From Advenella kashmirensis WT001 (GTDB lineage Bacteria > Pseudomonadota > Gammaproteobacteria > Burkholderiales > Burkholderiaceae_B): a stretch of DNA of 64,000 nt. The stretch spans positions 1,984,001 to 2,048,000 of the forward strand of contig NC_017964.1 in assembly GCF_000219915.2 (NCBI RefSeq), given 5' to 3'. The translations under genes were made by a program, and so were the position numbers. The notes beneath the pieces are model-generated. The model was not told the DNA's origin and made no database searches. It saw only the letters and a list, made by a program, of their open reading frames with translations. The stretch's first letter is position 1; each line of letters begins with the position of its first letter. Positions 30,179 to 41,841 of the stretch are shown here, piece after piece.

Positions 30179-30205
30179 AATGCGCCCGTAGCTCACGGGC
30201 GCATT
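30179..30205 (+). terminator. Intercistronic hairpin between rpsB and tsf
   Basis: AATGCGCCCGT and ACGGGCGCATT form a perfect 11-bp GC-rich stem with a 5-base loop, 16 bases after the rpsB stop. No T run follows. It may be a partial attenuator or an mRNA-stabilising end that sets the S2 to EF-Ts ratio; this is inference from position. Confidence 0.5.
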
Positions 30206-30356
30206 CGTCAAATTCGTCAATACCTGCAGCGTGGTTTGCCGCTATCATGTCATCCGCGCCTGCTATTGTCACCGTTTCGAGTGGCACGGGCCTGTTCCGG
30301 GTCGCTTCTCTTTCCTGCCATCGCAGGATCGTTTAATAAATTTAACTGGAGTTATC

Positions 30357-31232
30357 ATGGCTGTGATTACCGCCTCAATGGTCAAAGAGTTACGGGAAAA
30401 AACCGACGCCCCCATGATGGAATGCAAAAAAGCCCTCTCCGAAGCAGAGGGCGATATGGCACGTGCAGAAGAAATTCTGCGTGTCAAATTGGGTAGCAAA
30501 GCCAGCAAAGCCGCTACGCGCGTGACTGCTGAAGGCCTCATCGGCCTGTATATTGCCCAGGACGCAAAAACCGGCGCCGTTGTTGAAGTCAATTGCGAAA
30601 CAGACTTTGTTGCCAAAAATGAAGATTTCATCAATTTTGTCAATAGCGTTGCTCAACTGATTGCTGAAAAGAACCCTGCCGATGTTGCGGCCCTGGCCGA
30701 CTTGCCAATGGGCGAGGGTACGGTTGAAACCACGCGCGCTGCGCTGGTCGGCAAAGTTGGTGAAAATATGGCCATTCGCCGCTTCACCCGTTTCGAGACC
30801 GAAGACCAACTGGCCAGCTATGTTCACGGCGGCCGTATCGGCGTTCTGGTTGACTATAAGGGTGATGCCGAAGTGGGTAAAGACCTGGCCATGCACGTTG
30901 CTGCGACCAAGCCTAAAGCGCTGGATGCATGCGGTGTTGCTCAGGCTGATATCGATGCCGAGCGTTCTGTTGCTGAGCAGAAAGCAGCTGAATCAGGCAA
31001 GCCTGCCGAGATCGTTGCCAAAATGGTCGAAGGTTCTGTCGCTAAATTCCTCAAGGAAGTGACATTGATGAACCAGCCTTTCGTTAAAAATGACAAGCAA
31101 AGCGTTGAGCAAATGCTCAAAGAGAAAAAGAGCGGCATCAATCGCTTCTCTCTGTTTGTTGTTGGCGAGGGCATTGAGAAGAAAACGACTGACTTTGCGG
31201 CAGAAGTAGCCGCTGCCGCTGCCGGTAACTAA
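30357..31232 (+). CDS. tsf: Translation elongation factor Ts
   Basis: Nucleotide exchange factor for EF-Tu, 291 aa. [27 protein letters not shown] is the conserved start with the T-D-A-P/G-M-M-x-C-K core; [14 protein letters not shown] is the second signature. The open frame extends upstream to 30231, but the ATG at 30357 has GGAG 9 bases before it and begins the conserved domain. The gene ends before a strong terminator. Confidence 0.97.
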   Translation: MAVITASMVKELREKTDAPMMECKKALSEAEGDMARAEEILRVKLGSKASKAATRVTAEGLIGLYIAQDAKTGAVVEVNCETDFVAKNEDFINFVNSVAQLIAEKNPADVAALADLPMGEGTVETTRAALVGKVGENMAIRRFTRFETEDQLASYVHGGRIGVLVDYKGDAEVGKDLAMHVAATKPKALDACGVAQADIDAERSVAEQKAAESGKPAEIVAKMVEGSVAKFLKEVTLMNQPFVKNDKQSVEQMLKEKKSGINRFSLFVVGEGIEKKTTDFAAEVAAAAAGN

Positions 31233-31315
31233 CTTCTCATTATTGCGGTTGCGTGTTGCGGCTGGGCCGCTGGCGTCACCGTTTATAAAACAGTCGTCCA
31301 ATACAGACCACCTGA

Positions 31316-32146
<831 letters not shown>

Positions 32147-32155
32147 AGGAAAGAA

Positions 32156-32716
32156 ATGAGTATCTCCGAATTGCAGAAATCGGCCGAGAGCCGCATGAAC
32201 AAATCACTGGACACCCTTAAAACAAACCTGTCCAAAATCCGCACTGGTCGTGCGCACGCTGGCATTCTGGATCAGGTCAATGTGGACTATTACGGCTCTG
32301 CGGTGCCGGTCAGCCAGGTCGCCGCGGTCAATGTTGTTGATGCACGTACACTGAGCGTCCAGCCTTGGGAAAAACAGATGGCGGGCCCGATTGAAAAGGC
32401 GATTCGCGAGTCCGATCTGGGTCTCAATCCGGTAGGTATGGGCGAGACGATCCGCGTTCCCATGCCGGCGCTGACCGAAGAGCGTCGCCGTGACCTGGCC
32501 AAAGTCGTCAAGAGCGAAGGCGAAGATGCCAAGGTTGCAGTGCGCAATCTGCGTCGCGATGCCAATGACGGCTTCAAGAAATTGCTTAAAGACAAGGAGA
32601 TTTCTGAAGATGACGATCGTCGCGCTCAGGATGTCATCCAGAAAATGACTGACCGCTTTGTTGCTGAAATCGACAAGGTTGTTACACAGAAAGAAGCCGA
32701 AATCATGACGGTTTGA
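32156..32716 (+). CDS. frr: Ribosome recycling factor
   Basis: Protein of 186 aa that with EF-G splits the post-termination ribosome. It shows the expected [19 protein letters not shown], the [20 protein letters not shown] strand region and the long helical [27 protein letters not shown] precedes the ATG. It is followed by uppS after 51 bases. Confidence 0.98.
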   Translation: MSISELQKSAESRMNKSLDTLKTNLSKIRTGRAHAGILDQVNVDYYGSAVPVSQVAAVNVVDARTLSVQPWEKQMAGPIEKAIRESDLGLNPVGMGETIRVPMPALTEERRRDLAKVVKSEGEDAKVAVRNLRRDANDGFKKLLKDKEISEDDDRRAQDVIQKMTDRFVAEIDKVVTQKEAEIMTV

Positions 32717-32767
32717 TCGTGCCGGCACCTTTCCGACGGCATTGTTTTTAACTGAATAGATCAACTC

Positions 32768-33535
32768 ATGAATCCAAGTTCCACACTCTGCGTTCCAGAG
32801 ACCGGCAACATCCCCAGGCATATTGCAATAATTATGGACGGAAACGGGCGCTGGGCAACACGCCGGTTCATGCCGCGAACAGCAGGTCATGCAAAAGGCG
32901 TGCAGGCGGTGCGGCGGGTTGTGGAATATTGCGGTGCCAATGGTATTGATTACCTGACCTTGTTTGCCTTCAGTTCCGAAAACTGGCGCCGGCCGCAAGA
33001 AGAGGTGTCGCTGTTGATGAAGCTTTTTGTGCAGGCGCTGGAAAAGGAAGTTTCCCGTCTGAACAGCAATAACGTTCGATTGCGGGTAGTGGGTGATCTT
33101 TCACCCTTTGAGCCTTATTTGCAGAAACTGATTCGTGATGCCGAAACCACCACCAACGGCAACACCGGCCTGACGTTGACTATTGCGGCAAACTACGGAG
33201 GACGCTGGGATATCCTGCAGGCATTTCGCAAAATGCTGCAGGCGCACCCGGAATTGGCTCAGGATGCAGCGCAGGTCTCCGAGCAGATGCTTAGCGAATA
33301 TCTATGTATGAACTGGGCGCCCGAACCGGATTTGTTCATTCGCACTGGCGGCGAGAGTCGCATTTCAAATTTTCTTGTCTGGCAGCTTGCCTATACCGAA
33401 TTATATTTTACCGACTGTTACTGGCCCGATTTCGGCGCCAAAGACATGGATCGGGCCATCGAGTGGTATCGTGGGCGTGAACGCCGATTTGGCCGAACCA
33501 GCGCGCAAATTTCGGATAATTCCCCGTCCGCCTGA
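32768..33535 (+). CDS. uppS: Isoprenyl transferase (undecaprenyl diphosphate synthase)
   Basis: Cis-prenyltransferase of 255 aa that makes the C55 lipid carrier for cell wall and LPS. The catalytic Asp lies in [16 protein letters not shown]; the second signature is [18 protein letters not shown] and the last is [19 protein letters not shown]. It sits between frr and cdsA, the usual order. The stop lies 10 bases before the cdsA start. Confidence 0.97.
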   Translation: MNPSSTLCVPETGNIPRHIAIIMDGNGRWATRRFMPRTAGHAKGVQAVRRVVEYCGANGIDYLTLFAFSSENWRRPQEEVSLLMKLFVQALEKEVSRLNSNNVRLRVVGDLSPFEPYLQKLIRDAETTTNGNTGLTLTIAANYGGRWDILQAFRKMLQAHPELAQDAAQVSEQMLSEYLCMNWAPEPDLFIRTGGESRISNFLVWQLAYTELYFTDCYWPDFGAKDMDRAIEWYRGRERRFGRTSAQISDNSPSA

Positions 33536-33545
33536 AGGAGAGCGC

Positions 33546-34433
33546 ATGTTATTGCAGCGCATCATTACCGCAGTCGTTCTGCTGATCGTTCTGCTGCTGG
33601 TCAGTGTTTTTTTTGCGCCGGTATGCTTTCGTATATTTGTCGCCATCGCCAGTGCCATTGCGTTATGGGAATGGCTACGCCTGACCGCCTCGGCCAATGC
33701 GGCAAGGATTATCGCCGTTGTTTATCTGCTTGCAGCAGGATGGACTGCGGTCGCGGGCTTTGATGACACGGTAGTGACTGGCACCGGCGCCGTATCCGCT
33801 GACATGCCGTGGGCCGGTTGGATCACGCCGATTGCCGTTGCTGTCGCCACCTTGGGGGTGCTATTCTGGACAGTGGCGGTGCCGCTGATTTTGCATCGCG
33901 CCGATACGCAGCGTGCGTCCGTTAGTACGCTCAGCAGTCTGGCTGGTATTGTTGTTATTGGCGGGAGCGCGCTCGCTCTGGCGATGCTGCATCAACAGCA
34001 CGGCGTCTGGTTCATTTTTTCGTTCCTGGGCGTGATCTGGTGTGCAGATACCTTTGCTTATTTTGGCGGCAAGCATTTTGGCGGCGCCAGGCTGGCGCCG
34101 GCCATCAGTCCGGGAAAAACCCGCTCGGGTGCGATCTGCGGTTTGATTGCAGCGGTCGTGTGGATGCTCGTCACCATGTATATCGATAGCAGCTTTGCCA
34201 GCTATGTGCACCAGTATTTTCCCGTGCCTCTTGTGCTGTTGGTTGGGGCTGTACTGGCAACGTATTCCATGATCGGCGATTTGTACGAGTCGCTGATCAA
34301 GCGCCGTGCAGGCATCAAGGATTCAAGCAATCTTTTGCCGGGACATGGCGGAGTTTGGGATCGGTTCGATTCGATTCTCTCGGTCACCCCGCTGGTCCTT
34401 GCGCTATGGATGTTGATCCGGCATTTTCATTAA
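33546..34433 (+). CDS. cdsA: Phosphatidate cytidylyltransferase
   Basis: Integral membrane enzyme of 295 aa that makes CDP-diacylglycerol for phospholipids. It has about eight hydrophobic segments and ends with the family signature, seen as [19 protein letters not shown] followed by [29 protein letters not shown] is the other conserved loop. The ATG at 33546 follows AAGGAGAGCGC, a strong ribosome site; the open frame further upstream belongs to uppS sequence. Confidence 0.95.
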   Translation: MLLQRIITAVVLLIVLLLVSVFFAPVCFRIFVAIASAIALWEWLRLTASANAARIIAVVYLLAAGWTAVAGFDDTVVTGTGAVSADMPWAGWITPIAVAVATLGVLFWTVAVPLILHRADTQRASVSTLSSLAGIVVIGGSALALAMLHQQHGVWFIFSFLGVIWCADTFAYFGGKHFGGARLAPAISPGKTRSGAICGLIAAVVWMLVTMYIDSSFASYVHQYFPVPLVLLVGAVLATYSMIGDLYESLIKRRAGIKDSSNLLPGHGGVWDRFDSILSVTPLVLALWMLIRHFH

Positions 34434-34473
34434 CGGCGCTTGCGCCCAAACACTTTTCCGGAAAAGAAAGTCC

Positions 34474-35646
34474 ATGCAGAATATTACGATTTTCGGAGCA
34501 ACCGGCTCGATTGGCGACAGTACCCTTGATATTGTGCGCCGGCATCCAGACCGATTCAGCGTGTATGCGCTCAGTGCCCAGCGACGCATGCAGAAACTGG
34601 CTCAGCTTGCGTTAGAGTTTTCGGCCAAAGTGGTCATTGTTCCTGACGTCGACGCTGTAGATGCGTTTCGTGAGCACTGGCCTGCCCAGCGGCTGCTGCC
34701 TGAAATCAGGATGGGTGAACGCGGCTTGTGTGAAACTGCCAGGGATCCCGAAACAGATTGTGTAGTAGCGGCCATTGTGGGAATCGCTGGCCTGGCTTCG
34801 GCGTTCGAAGCGGCGCAGGCGGGCAAGCGTATTTTGCTGGCCAACAAAGAAGCGCTGGTTGCTGCAGGTTCACTATTTATGCACACAGTGCAAACCCATA
34901 ACGCGCAATTATTGCCGGTCGATAGCGAACACAATGCCATTTTTCAATGCCTGCAAAATGGCAGGGAAAAGCAGCAAATACAACGGTTGATTCTTACTGC
35001 TTCGGGCGGCCCATTTCGTGATACAGCCATTAGCGAACTGGACCATGTAACGCCAGAACAGGCTTGCCGTCATCCGAACTGGAGTATGGGACAGAAGATT
35101 TCCGTGGATTCGGCAACGATGCTCAATAAAGGCCTGGAGGTGATCGAGGCGCACTTTCTGTTCGGCCTGGCGCCCGACAAGATTGATGTGGTCATTCATC
35201 CAGAGAGCACGGTGCACTCCATGGTCGAGTTTATTGACGGTTCGCTGCTGGCGCAGTTGGGCAACACGGATATGCGTATTCCGATTTCCTATGTCATGGG
35301 ATACCCTGAGCGCATTGAAAGCAATACGCCTGCCTTTGATCTGCGCAAGCTGCAGCAGCTGAATTTCTCGCTCCCCGATTTTGCACGATTTCCCTGTCTG
35401 AAGCTGGCCTTTGACGCGTTGCACGCAGGGCAGGCCGAGTGCATTGCCCTGAATGCCGCAAACGAAATCGCCGTCGCCCATTTTCTGCGGGGCGGCTTGC
35501 GTTTCACCCAAATTGCAGCTGTGATTGAGCGGGCGCTGGACTGGCAAAGCGGCCAGAGCAGCTCGATCGGCCACATTGATGATGTTTTCCAGCTTGACCT
35601 CCTGATACGCGAACGCGCCAGTGCGTTTTTACCTGCTTCGGTTTGA
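34474..35646 (+). CDS. dxr: 1-deoxy-D-xylulose 5-phosphate reductoisomerase
   Basis: Second enzyme of the MEP isoprenoid pathway, 390 aa, NADPH dependent. The cofactor loop is [19 protein letters not shown]; substrate and metal residues are in [35 protein letters not shown] and [19 protein letters not shown]. It follows cdsA by 40 bases and precedes rseP by 5 bases. Together with uppS it provides lipid carrier precursors. Confidence 0.97.
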   Translation: MQNITIFGATGSIGDSTLDIVRRHPDRFSVYALSAQRRMQKLAQLALEFSAKVVIVPDVDAVDAFREHWPAQRLLPEIRMGERGLCETARDPETDCVVAAIVGIAGLASAFEAAQAGKRILLANKEALVAAGSLFMHTVQTHNAQLLPVDSEHNAIFQCLQNGREKQQIQRLILTASGGPFRDTAISELDHVTPEQACRHPNWSMGQKISVDSATMLNKGLEVIEAHFLFGLAPDKIDVVIHPESTVHSMVEFIDGSLLAQLGNTDMRIPISYVMGYPERIESNTPAFDLRKLQQLNFSLPDFARFPCLKLAFDALHAGQAECIALNAANEIAVAHFLRGGLRFTQIAAVIERALDWQSGQSSSIGHIDDVFQLDLLIRERASAFLPASV

Positions 35647-35651
35647 CTATT

Positions 35652-36984
35652 ATGCTTTCCAGTATTGTTTTTTTCATTGTCACGATCAGTATCGTGGTGG
35701 TTTTTCATGAGCTGGGGCACTACCTGGCAGCACGCTTTTGTGGTGTTCATGTCGAACGGTTTTCACTTGGCTTTGGCAAAGTGTTGCTTAGCCGGCGCGA
35801 TGCCCGAGGTACGGAATGGGTCATTTCGGCGTTGCCGCTGGGCGGCTACGTAAAGCCCCTGGCTGAACCCGATACCGGTGCCATGGCACGGCTGGCAGGG
35901 CGCCATGAGTGAAAAATCTCCCTGGCAGCGCATGCTGATTTTTGCTGCGGGTCCGGCCTTCAGCCTGTTGCTGGGCATTCTCATTTATTCGGTTATGTAT
36001 ATGGCGGGCAGCAACGTGCCTCAGGCGATCCTGGGCGCGCCGGCTGCCGGAACCCCGGCCCAGGTTGCGGGCGTCAAGAAGGGTGATCGGGTGATCGGAA
36101 TCAATGGCAGCAACATCGATTCCTGGACCCAGTTGCAGCAACAATTGCTGGAACCCATGATTCTGGGTCAGTCGGTCACATTGCAATTGCGGGACCAAAG
36201 CAATAGCGATCGCGACGTGACGATCGCCTTGCTGCCGGCCCCGAAGGATCTCGAAGGGGTCAATCTGTCCACGCTGAACGGGCTCGATATTGACGCGCCG
36301 CCGCCCAGTGCTGCGCAGGTTATCGCCGGCGGCGCCGGAGAGGCTGCCGGAATGAAGCAGGGGGATGTCATTGTACAGGCGGGCGCTCGTACCGATCTGA
36401 ATGCGCGTGCATTTATCGAGGAAATCGAGAAAAATGCGGGCCAGCGTGTGCCGCTGGTTGTGTTGCGCGATGGCCAGCGCCTGGCGCTCAATGTAACGCC
36501 ACGCCCGACAAAAGGCCCCGATGGCGTTTCGCAGGGTAAAATCGGCGTGGCGTTGCAGTCGGGCTATCCAATGACATTCGTGCGCTACGGGTTGTTTGAA
36601 AGTGTGGCCCTGGCCACCACGAGAACGCTTGATACCGCCTGGTTTTCAGTGAAAATGCTGGGCAAAATGGTGATCGGGCAGGTGTCCTGGAAAAATATCA
36701 GCGGGCCTGTCACCATTGCCGACTACGCGGGCAAATCAGCCAGCCTGGGGTTCGAGCGATTCATTGAGTTTATTGCGCTGATCACCATTAGTATCGGTGT
36801 GCTCAATCTTATTCCGATTCCCGGCCTGGATGGCGGGCAAATGCTGTTTGCTTTTTTCGAAATTGTGCGGGGTCGTCCTTTGCCGGCATTTGTGCAGGAG
36901 AAGGGCCTGGCATTTGGTTATATGCTGTTGCTCGCCCTGATGGTGGTGGCATTTCTCAATGATGTCATGAGAATTACCGGGTAA
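35652..36984 (+). CDS. rseP: RIP-type zinc metalloprotease RseP (frame broken by an apparent extra base)
   Basis: Site-2 inner-membrane protease of about 443 aa that releases the envelope stress sigma factor by cutting its anti-sigma. The zinc motif [14 protein letters not shown] is near residue 20 and the second metal motif [13 protein letters not shown] near the C-terminus; two PDZ domains lie between. Near 35906 the frame shifts in the direction opposite to all other breaks here: reading GGG as GG gives [15 protein letters not shown]. The ATG at 35652 is preferred to the TTG at 35643. Confidence 0.9.
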
Positions 36985-37027
36985 CGCCAGGTAACGCCGC
37001 TAACGTATTAACATACAAGGAAAATTG

Positions 37028-37057
37028 CTGACAAGACGCTGTGTTCTGGCATACAAT
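37028..37057 (+). promoter_or_regulatory. Candidate promoter upstream of bamA
   Basis: CTGACA (37028-37033) and TACAAT (37052-37057) are 18 bases apart, 40 bases before the bamA ATG. It would add an internal start to the envelope cluster. I see no clear sigma-E type element. Confidence 0.4.
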
Positions 37058-37097
37058 TTAGCGCTTATGCATATCCGAATCCACAAGGAAAGTCCGA

Positions 37098-39467
37098 ATG
37101 TCTTTGAGACAGCTTAGTTCAATGAAAAAGAAAGCGATCCCGGCTCTGATCGCGATGCTCATTCTTCCGCAAGCATCTTTTGCATTTGCGCCATTCGTGG
37201 TGCAGGATATTCAGGTAAAAGGATTGCGCAGTACCGATCCGGCTACCCTGTTCAATTACGTTCCAGCCCGTGTTGGTAAACAGTTTACAGAAGAGCAGGC
37301 CACAGATTCGGTCAAACGGCTTTATGCCACAGGCCTGTTCAATGATGTCAATATTTCCACGCGTAACCGTATCGTATATGTGAATGTGGTAGAGCGCCCG
37401 GTTATTTCATCGGTCACGTTCGACGGAATGAAGGCATTCGATAGCAAAACCATTACTGAAACACTGTCCGGTGTTGGCTTCGGTGCAGGTCGGGCTTATG
37501 ATGAAGCCTTGCTTGAGCGCGCCAAAAACGAGATCCGCTCGCAATATGTTTCAAAGGGCCATTACGGTACCGAAGTCAATTCAGCCATCACCCCTTTGCC
37601 CAATAATCGGGTTGGCATCAGCTTTAATGTGCAGGAAAGCAGCATTTCCCGTATCCGGGACATCCATTTTGTAGGTAATGAAGCGTTTTCCGAAGGAACA
37701 CTGCGTGACCAGATGGATATGACCACACCGGGTTATATGACCTGGTATACAGGTTCGGACAAATATTCGCGTGAAAAACTGGATAAGGATACTGAGTCTA
37801 TCCGCAAATATTACCTTGATCGCGGCTATCTGGATTTTTCAATGGATTCGCCACAGGTCAATATCACCCCTGATCGTGAAGATATTTCAATCAACCTGAC
37901 CGTCAACGAAGGCAAACCGTACAAGCTGCGCAAAGTACAGCTGGCGGGGAATCTGATGGGGCTGAACAACGAACTGCAGGCGCTGATCGAACCCAAGCCC
38001 GGTGAAACGTACAGTGAAGAACGGGCACAGAAAACCACCGATGCCATCAAGAGCTATCTGGGTGGTCTGGGTTATGCGTTTGCCAACGTTAATGCCAATC
38101 CGGTGACCGATAAGGAAACCCAGGAAGCTGACCTGACCTTTTTTGTGGATCCTGGTCGCCGCGTATATGTAAACCGTATCAATATTGGCGGCAACGTACG
38201 TACGCGTGATGAAGTTATCCGTCGTGAAATGCGTCAGCAGGAAGCGGGATGGTATGACGAAAACCGACTTTCCCAATCCAAGGATCGGGTCAATCGCCTG
38301 GGTTATTTCAACAGCGTTGACGTAACCCAGATGCCGGTTGCCGGCACAGACGACCAGGTTGACGTGAATGTAGACGTCAAGGAAAAACCAACAGGCCTGA
38401 TCAATCTTGGTGTGGGCTACGGTACTACCGACAAGCTGTCGTTTACCGCAGGCATCAGCCAGGAAAACGTTTTTGGTTCCGGCACCGATCTTGGTTTGCA
38501 GGTCAATACCAGCAAACGTCAACGTAATATCAGCCTGACCCACACAGACCCTTACTGGACAACCAGTGGTATCAGTCGTACGACCTCGCTGTATTACCGT
38601 ACCGAAACACCGCTAAACTATAACGTTGAGCAGGACGAAGATTCTTACCGCACCCGTACGATCGGCCTGGGCATGAACTTTGGCGTACCTATTTCCGAAA
38701 ATGACCGGATTATCATGGGCGCTACATTCGAGAACAGCAAAATTACTTTGCCGGGCGAAAACTCCGGCTATCTGATTCCCAAGGCGTATCGTGACTTTGT
38801 AGATGATTATGGCGAGTCTACCAATGTGCTGATGCTCAATCTGGGCTGGAGAAAGGATACCCGTGACAATGCGCTGGCACCAACGCGCGGCTATCTGAGC
38901 TCCGTACAAGGTACACTGGGCGTGGGTGACCTGAAATATTATATGTTAAGCGCTCAACAGCAGTATTACCTGCCCCTGGGCAAGGACTACACGCTGGCGT
39001 TCAATCTGAGTGCCGACTATGGTCGTTCACTGTCCAAGGACAAGCCATTCCCTGTCATCAAGAACATCTATGCCGGTGGTATCGGCTCGGTGCGCGGTTA
39101 TGAAGGCGCTTCCCTGGGTGCGCGCGATCCGGTATCCGGGGATTATCTGGGTGGCTCAACCCGGGTTGTTGGTAATGTACAATTGTATCTTCCATTCCCC
39201 GGCACGCATAATGACCGCACATTGCGCTGGTTTGTCTTTGCCGATGCTGGTAAGGTGGGAACAACAGGCAAGGCAAGCTGCACCACTGGTAATGCTGATG
39301 AAGGCGGGATTGTCGAAGATCCTTGCGGCTGGCGTTATTCGGCCGGTGTGGGTCTGTCTTGGCAGTCACCGTTGGGGCCGTTGGAAATTTCTTACGCCCA
39401 TCCGATCAGTCCCAAGCCTGGTGATAACAAGCAGAAATTCCAATTCCAGATTGGTACGTCATTTTGA
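37098..39467 (+). CDS. bamA: Outer membrane protein assembly factor BamA
   Basis: Outer-membrane insertase of 789 aa. A signal peptide ends near ASFA-FAPF at about residue 29. Five POTRA domains follow (about residues 30-430), then a C-terminal 16-strand barrel with the L6 motif VRGYEGASLGARD and a terminal Phe (FQFQIGTSF) recognised by the Bam machinery itself. AAGGAAAG lies 6 bases before the ATG at 37098; an internal Met at residue 9 is a possible alternative. It sits between rseP and skp as usual. Confidence 0.97.
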   Translation: MSLRQLSSMKKKAIPALIAMLILPQASFAFAPFVVQDIQVKGLRSTDPATLFNYVPARVGKQFTEEQATDSVKRLYATGLFNDVNISTRNRIVYVNVVERPVISSVTFDGMKAFDSKTITETLSGVGFGAGRAYDEALLERAKNEIRSQYVSKGHYGTEVNSAITPLPNNRVGISFNVQESSISRIRDIHFVGNEAFSEGTLRDQMDMTTPGYMTWYTGSDKYSREKLDKDTESIRKYYLDRGYLDFSMDSPQVNITPDREDISINLTVNEGKPYKLRKVQLAGNLMGLNNELQALIEPKPGETYSEERAQKTTDAIKSYLGGLGYAFANVNANPVTDKETQEADLTFFVDPGRRVYVNRINIGGNVRTRDEVIRREMRQQEAGWYDENRLSQSKDRVNRLGYFNSVDVTQMPVAGTDDQVDVNVDVKEKPTGLINLGVGYGTTDKLSFTAGISQENVFGSGTDLGLQVNTSKRQRNISLTHTDPYWTTSGISRTTSLYYRTETPLNYNVEQDEDSYRTRTIGLGMNFGVPISENDRIIMGATFENSKITLPGENSGYLIPKAYRDFVDDYGESTNVLMLNLGWRKDTRDNALAPTRGYLSSVQGTLGVGDLKYYMLSAQQQYYLPLGKDYTLAFNLSADYGRSLSKDKPFPVIKNIYAGGIGSVRGYEGASLGARDPVSGDYLGGSTRVVGNVQLYLPFPGTHNDRTLRWFVFADAGKVGTTGKASCTTGNADEGGIVEDPCGWRYSAGVGLSWQSPLGPLEISYAHPISPKPGDNKQKFQFQIGTSF

Positions 39468-39496
39468 TTCTATTGCCGTAAGTAGTCTGCTGTAAC

Positions 39497-39545
39497 ACGT
39501 CTGCAGTCGCCCCAAGCGGGCGGCAGACGTCATTGCCTGCTTTTT
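39497..39545 (+). terminator. Terminator or attenuator between bamA and skp
   Basis: ACGTCTGC (39497-39504) pairs with GCAGACGT (39523-39530), with an inner CGCCC/GGGCG stem, followed after ten bases by TTTTT (39541-39545). A TATAAT at 39551-39556 just beyond could serve skp, though I find no good -35 at the right distance. Confidence 0.5.
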
Positions 39546-39583
39546 AACGCTATAATCAATTTTTTCTCTGAAGGTTAATGTAT

Positions 39584-40201
39584 ATGAGTTTTAGCTTGGC
39601 ACATACGAAGTTCAACAAACGCACAATTAACCAGTTGCTTGTGGCTACTGTGCTCGGCGTTTCTGCATCTTCTGTTGCATTTGCACAAACTGCCGGCAAA
39701 GCTGCAGACAAAAAACCGGCAAATGCGTCTTCAGCATCAGCCGCGACTGAAAGTGCTCCGGTTTCCAATATCAAAATTGGTTTCGTCAATACGGAAAAGA
39801 TCCTGCGCGATTCAGCACCCGCGAAAGACGCCCAGACTAAAATCGAAGGCGAATTCAAAAAACGCGATGCTGAACTTCAGAAGCTGGCCGGTACGCTGCG
39901 CACCAAATACGAAAGTTTCGACAAGAACGCGCCCGTCATGTCCGATGCTGATCGGACCAAGGCCCAGCGCGAACTGTCCGATCTTGATACCGACCTGCAG
40001 CGCAAGCGTCGCGAGTTCCAGGAAGACTTTAATCGTCGCCGTAACGAAGCCTTTTCCGGTATTGTCGAGAAAGCAAACGCAGCGATCAAAAACATTGCTG
40101 AAAAACAGAATTACGATCTGATCGTGCAGGATGCGGTAACTGTCAGTCCACGTATTGATATCACCGATACTGTTATCAAAGCTCTCGACAACGGTAAATA
40201 A
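39584..40201 (+). CDS. skp: Periplasmic chaperone Skp (OmpH family)
   Basis: Exported chaperone of about 205 aa that carries unfolded outer membrane proteins to BamA. A signal peptide ends near SVAFAQ. The mature part is mostly charged coiled coil (AQRELSDLDTDLQRKRREF) after the conserved IGFVNTEKILRDSAPAK. The ATG at 39584 is chosen because AAGG at 39571-39574 is 9 bases away; the ATG at 39578 would be too close. It follows bamA and precedes lpxD, a conserved order. Confidence 0.93.
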   Translation: MSFSLAHTKFNKRTINQLLVATVLGVSASSVAFAQTAGKAADKKPANASSASAATESAPVSNIKIGFVNTEKILRDSAPAKDAQTKIEGEFKKRDAELQKLAGTLRTKYESFDKNAPVMSDADRTKAQRELSDLDTDLQRKRREFQEDFNRRRNEAFSGIVEKANAAIKNIAEKQNYDLIVQDAVTVSPRIDITDTVIKALDNGK

Positions 40202-40203
40202 AC

Positions 40204-41288
40204 ATGGCGCAGGATCCTGAGACTGTTCACGCGGTAACGCTGGACCGCCTGCTTAGCGCAGCCGATACACAGGTCTGGAGTGGGAAATAAAAAATCCACA
40301 GGGCAGGGCGATGCCGGTCATCACTGGCATCGCATCCCTGACGCATGCCACTGTGCAATCCATCAGTTTTCTTTCCAATCCCAAGTTCTTCGAACAACTG
40401 GCCACCACCAAGGCCGCAGCGGTTATGCTGCCAGCTCGGGCACTTGAGCACCTCCCATCGCAAACACCATTTCTGGTGGTCTGCTGCGAAGATCCATACC
40501 TGCTGTATTCCCGCCTGAGTCAATGGTTTGAAAAACAGCGCCTGGCAGGGCTGTCGCGCAACATCCATCCAACGGCCGTTATCCACGAAAGCGCCCGCAT
40601 CGGCAATAACGTTGCCATCGGTCCGCATGTCGTCATCGAAGAAAACGTGCAGATCGGCGACGGCGTCACCATTGGCCCCGCGTGCGTTATTGGCCGTGAT
40701 TGTCATATCGGTGCCGAGAGCCTGCTACATGCCCGCGTGACGTTTTATGCCGATGTTCGCCTGGGCGAGCGCTGCATTATCCACAGTGGCGCGGTATTGG
40801 GTGCTGACGGCTTCGGTTTTGCCCCGGACGCTACGCGCGAGCCAGGTGGCTGGTCCAAAATAATCCAGTTTGGCGGCGTCGTTCTTGGCAACGATGTTGA
40901 GGTTGGCGCCAATACGACGATCGACCGCGGTGCGCTGGACGATACCGTCATCGGCAATGACGTGAAGCTGGATAATCTGATCATGCTCGGGCACAACGTG
41001 CAGATTGGCGACCATACGGCGATGGCCGGCTGCGTGGGAATCGCAGGTTCTACGACCATCGGCAAACGCTGCACTATTGCTGGTGCGGCCATGCTGTCGG
41101 GACACATTACACTGGGCGACGATGTGCACATTTCCGGCGCGACGAGTGTCATGTCCGATATCAGCAAGCCGGGGCGCTATACAGGCGTCTTTCCGATGGC
41201 CGAACATACCGTATGGCAGAAAAATGCCGCGGTCCTGTTGCAGCTGGCTCAATTGCGCCGCCGCATCCGCGATCTCGAAAAGCCCTAA
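40204..41288 (+). CDS. lpxD: UDP-3-O-(3-hydroxyacyl)glucosamine N-acyltransferase (frame broken)
   Basis: Third enzyme of lipid A synthesis, about 361 aa. The ATG at 40204 reads MAQDPETVHAVTLDRLLSAA, then stops at TAA 40288-40290. The next frame continues KNPQGRAMPVITGIASLTHA and the whole left-handed beta-helix of hexapeptide repeats (NVAIGPHVVIEENVQIGDGV), with the catalytic His region LDNLIMLGHNVQIGDHTAMA. One missing G near 40282-40284 (GGGG) restores it. It starts 2 bases after the skp stop. Confidence 0.92.
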
Positions 41289-41383
41289 TATCCCGATCGT
41301 TGCCGAAGGCTCGCTATTTTTCGGTGAAATTGTCTAAAATACCCCCATCCCTATAACCATAGATTTTAATTACAGGATTATTC

Positions 41384-41841
41384 ATGCAAGTAGATATTCA
41401 AAGCATTATGGCGCGGCTTCCACATCGCTATCCTATGCTGCTTGTAGACAGAGTCCTGGAAATGGTACCTGGAAAAAGCATTATTGCCATCAAGAATGTC
41501 ACCATTAACGAGCCGTTTTTCAACGGGCATTTTCCCGGTCGGCCCGTCATGCCCGGAGTGCTGATTATTGAAGCGCTGGCTCAGGCTGCGGCGATATTTT
41601 CTTTTGCAGAAGAAGATGGCTCCTGCAAACAGGATATTTCGCGCAAGCCTATTACCTGGTGGGTGTAGACGGTGCGCGTTTTCGCAAGCCGGTGGTTCCG
41701 GGGGACCAGCTTCAGCTGGAGGTTACTGCTGACCGCGTCAGCAAAGTCATCTGTAAATACAGCGCGCGTGCCACCGTGGACGGGGCAGTTGTAGCTGAAG
41801 CTGCGATTATGTGCGCGATTCGTGATCTGGACGAGCAATGA
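41384..41841 (+). CDS. fabZ: 3-hydroxyacyl-ACP dehydratase FabZ (frame broken)
   Basis: Hot-dog fold dehydratase of about 152 aa in fatty acid elongation. The active-site region [20 protein letters not shown] has the catalytic His and Glu, and [15 protein letters not shown] is typical. The first frame stops at 41668; the second gives [20 protein letters not shown] and runs to 41841. One base is missing near 41638 (TTC/TCG). fabZ lies between lpxD and lpxA as in E. coli, and the lpxA start overlaps its stop (ATGA). Confidence 0.92.
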
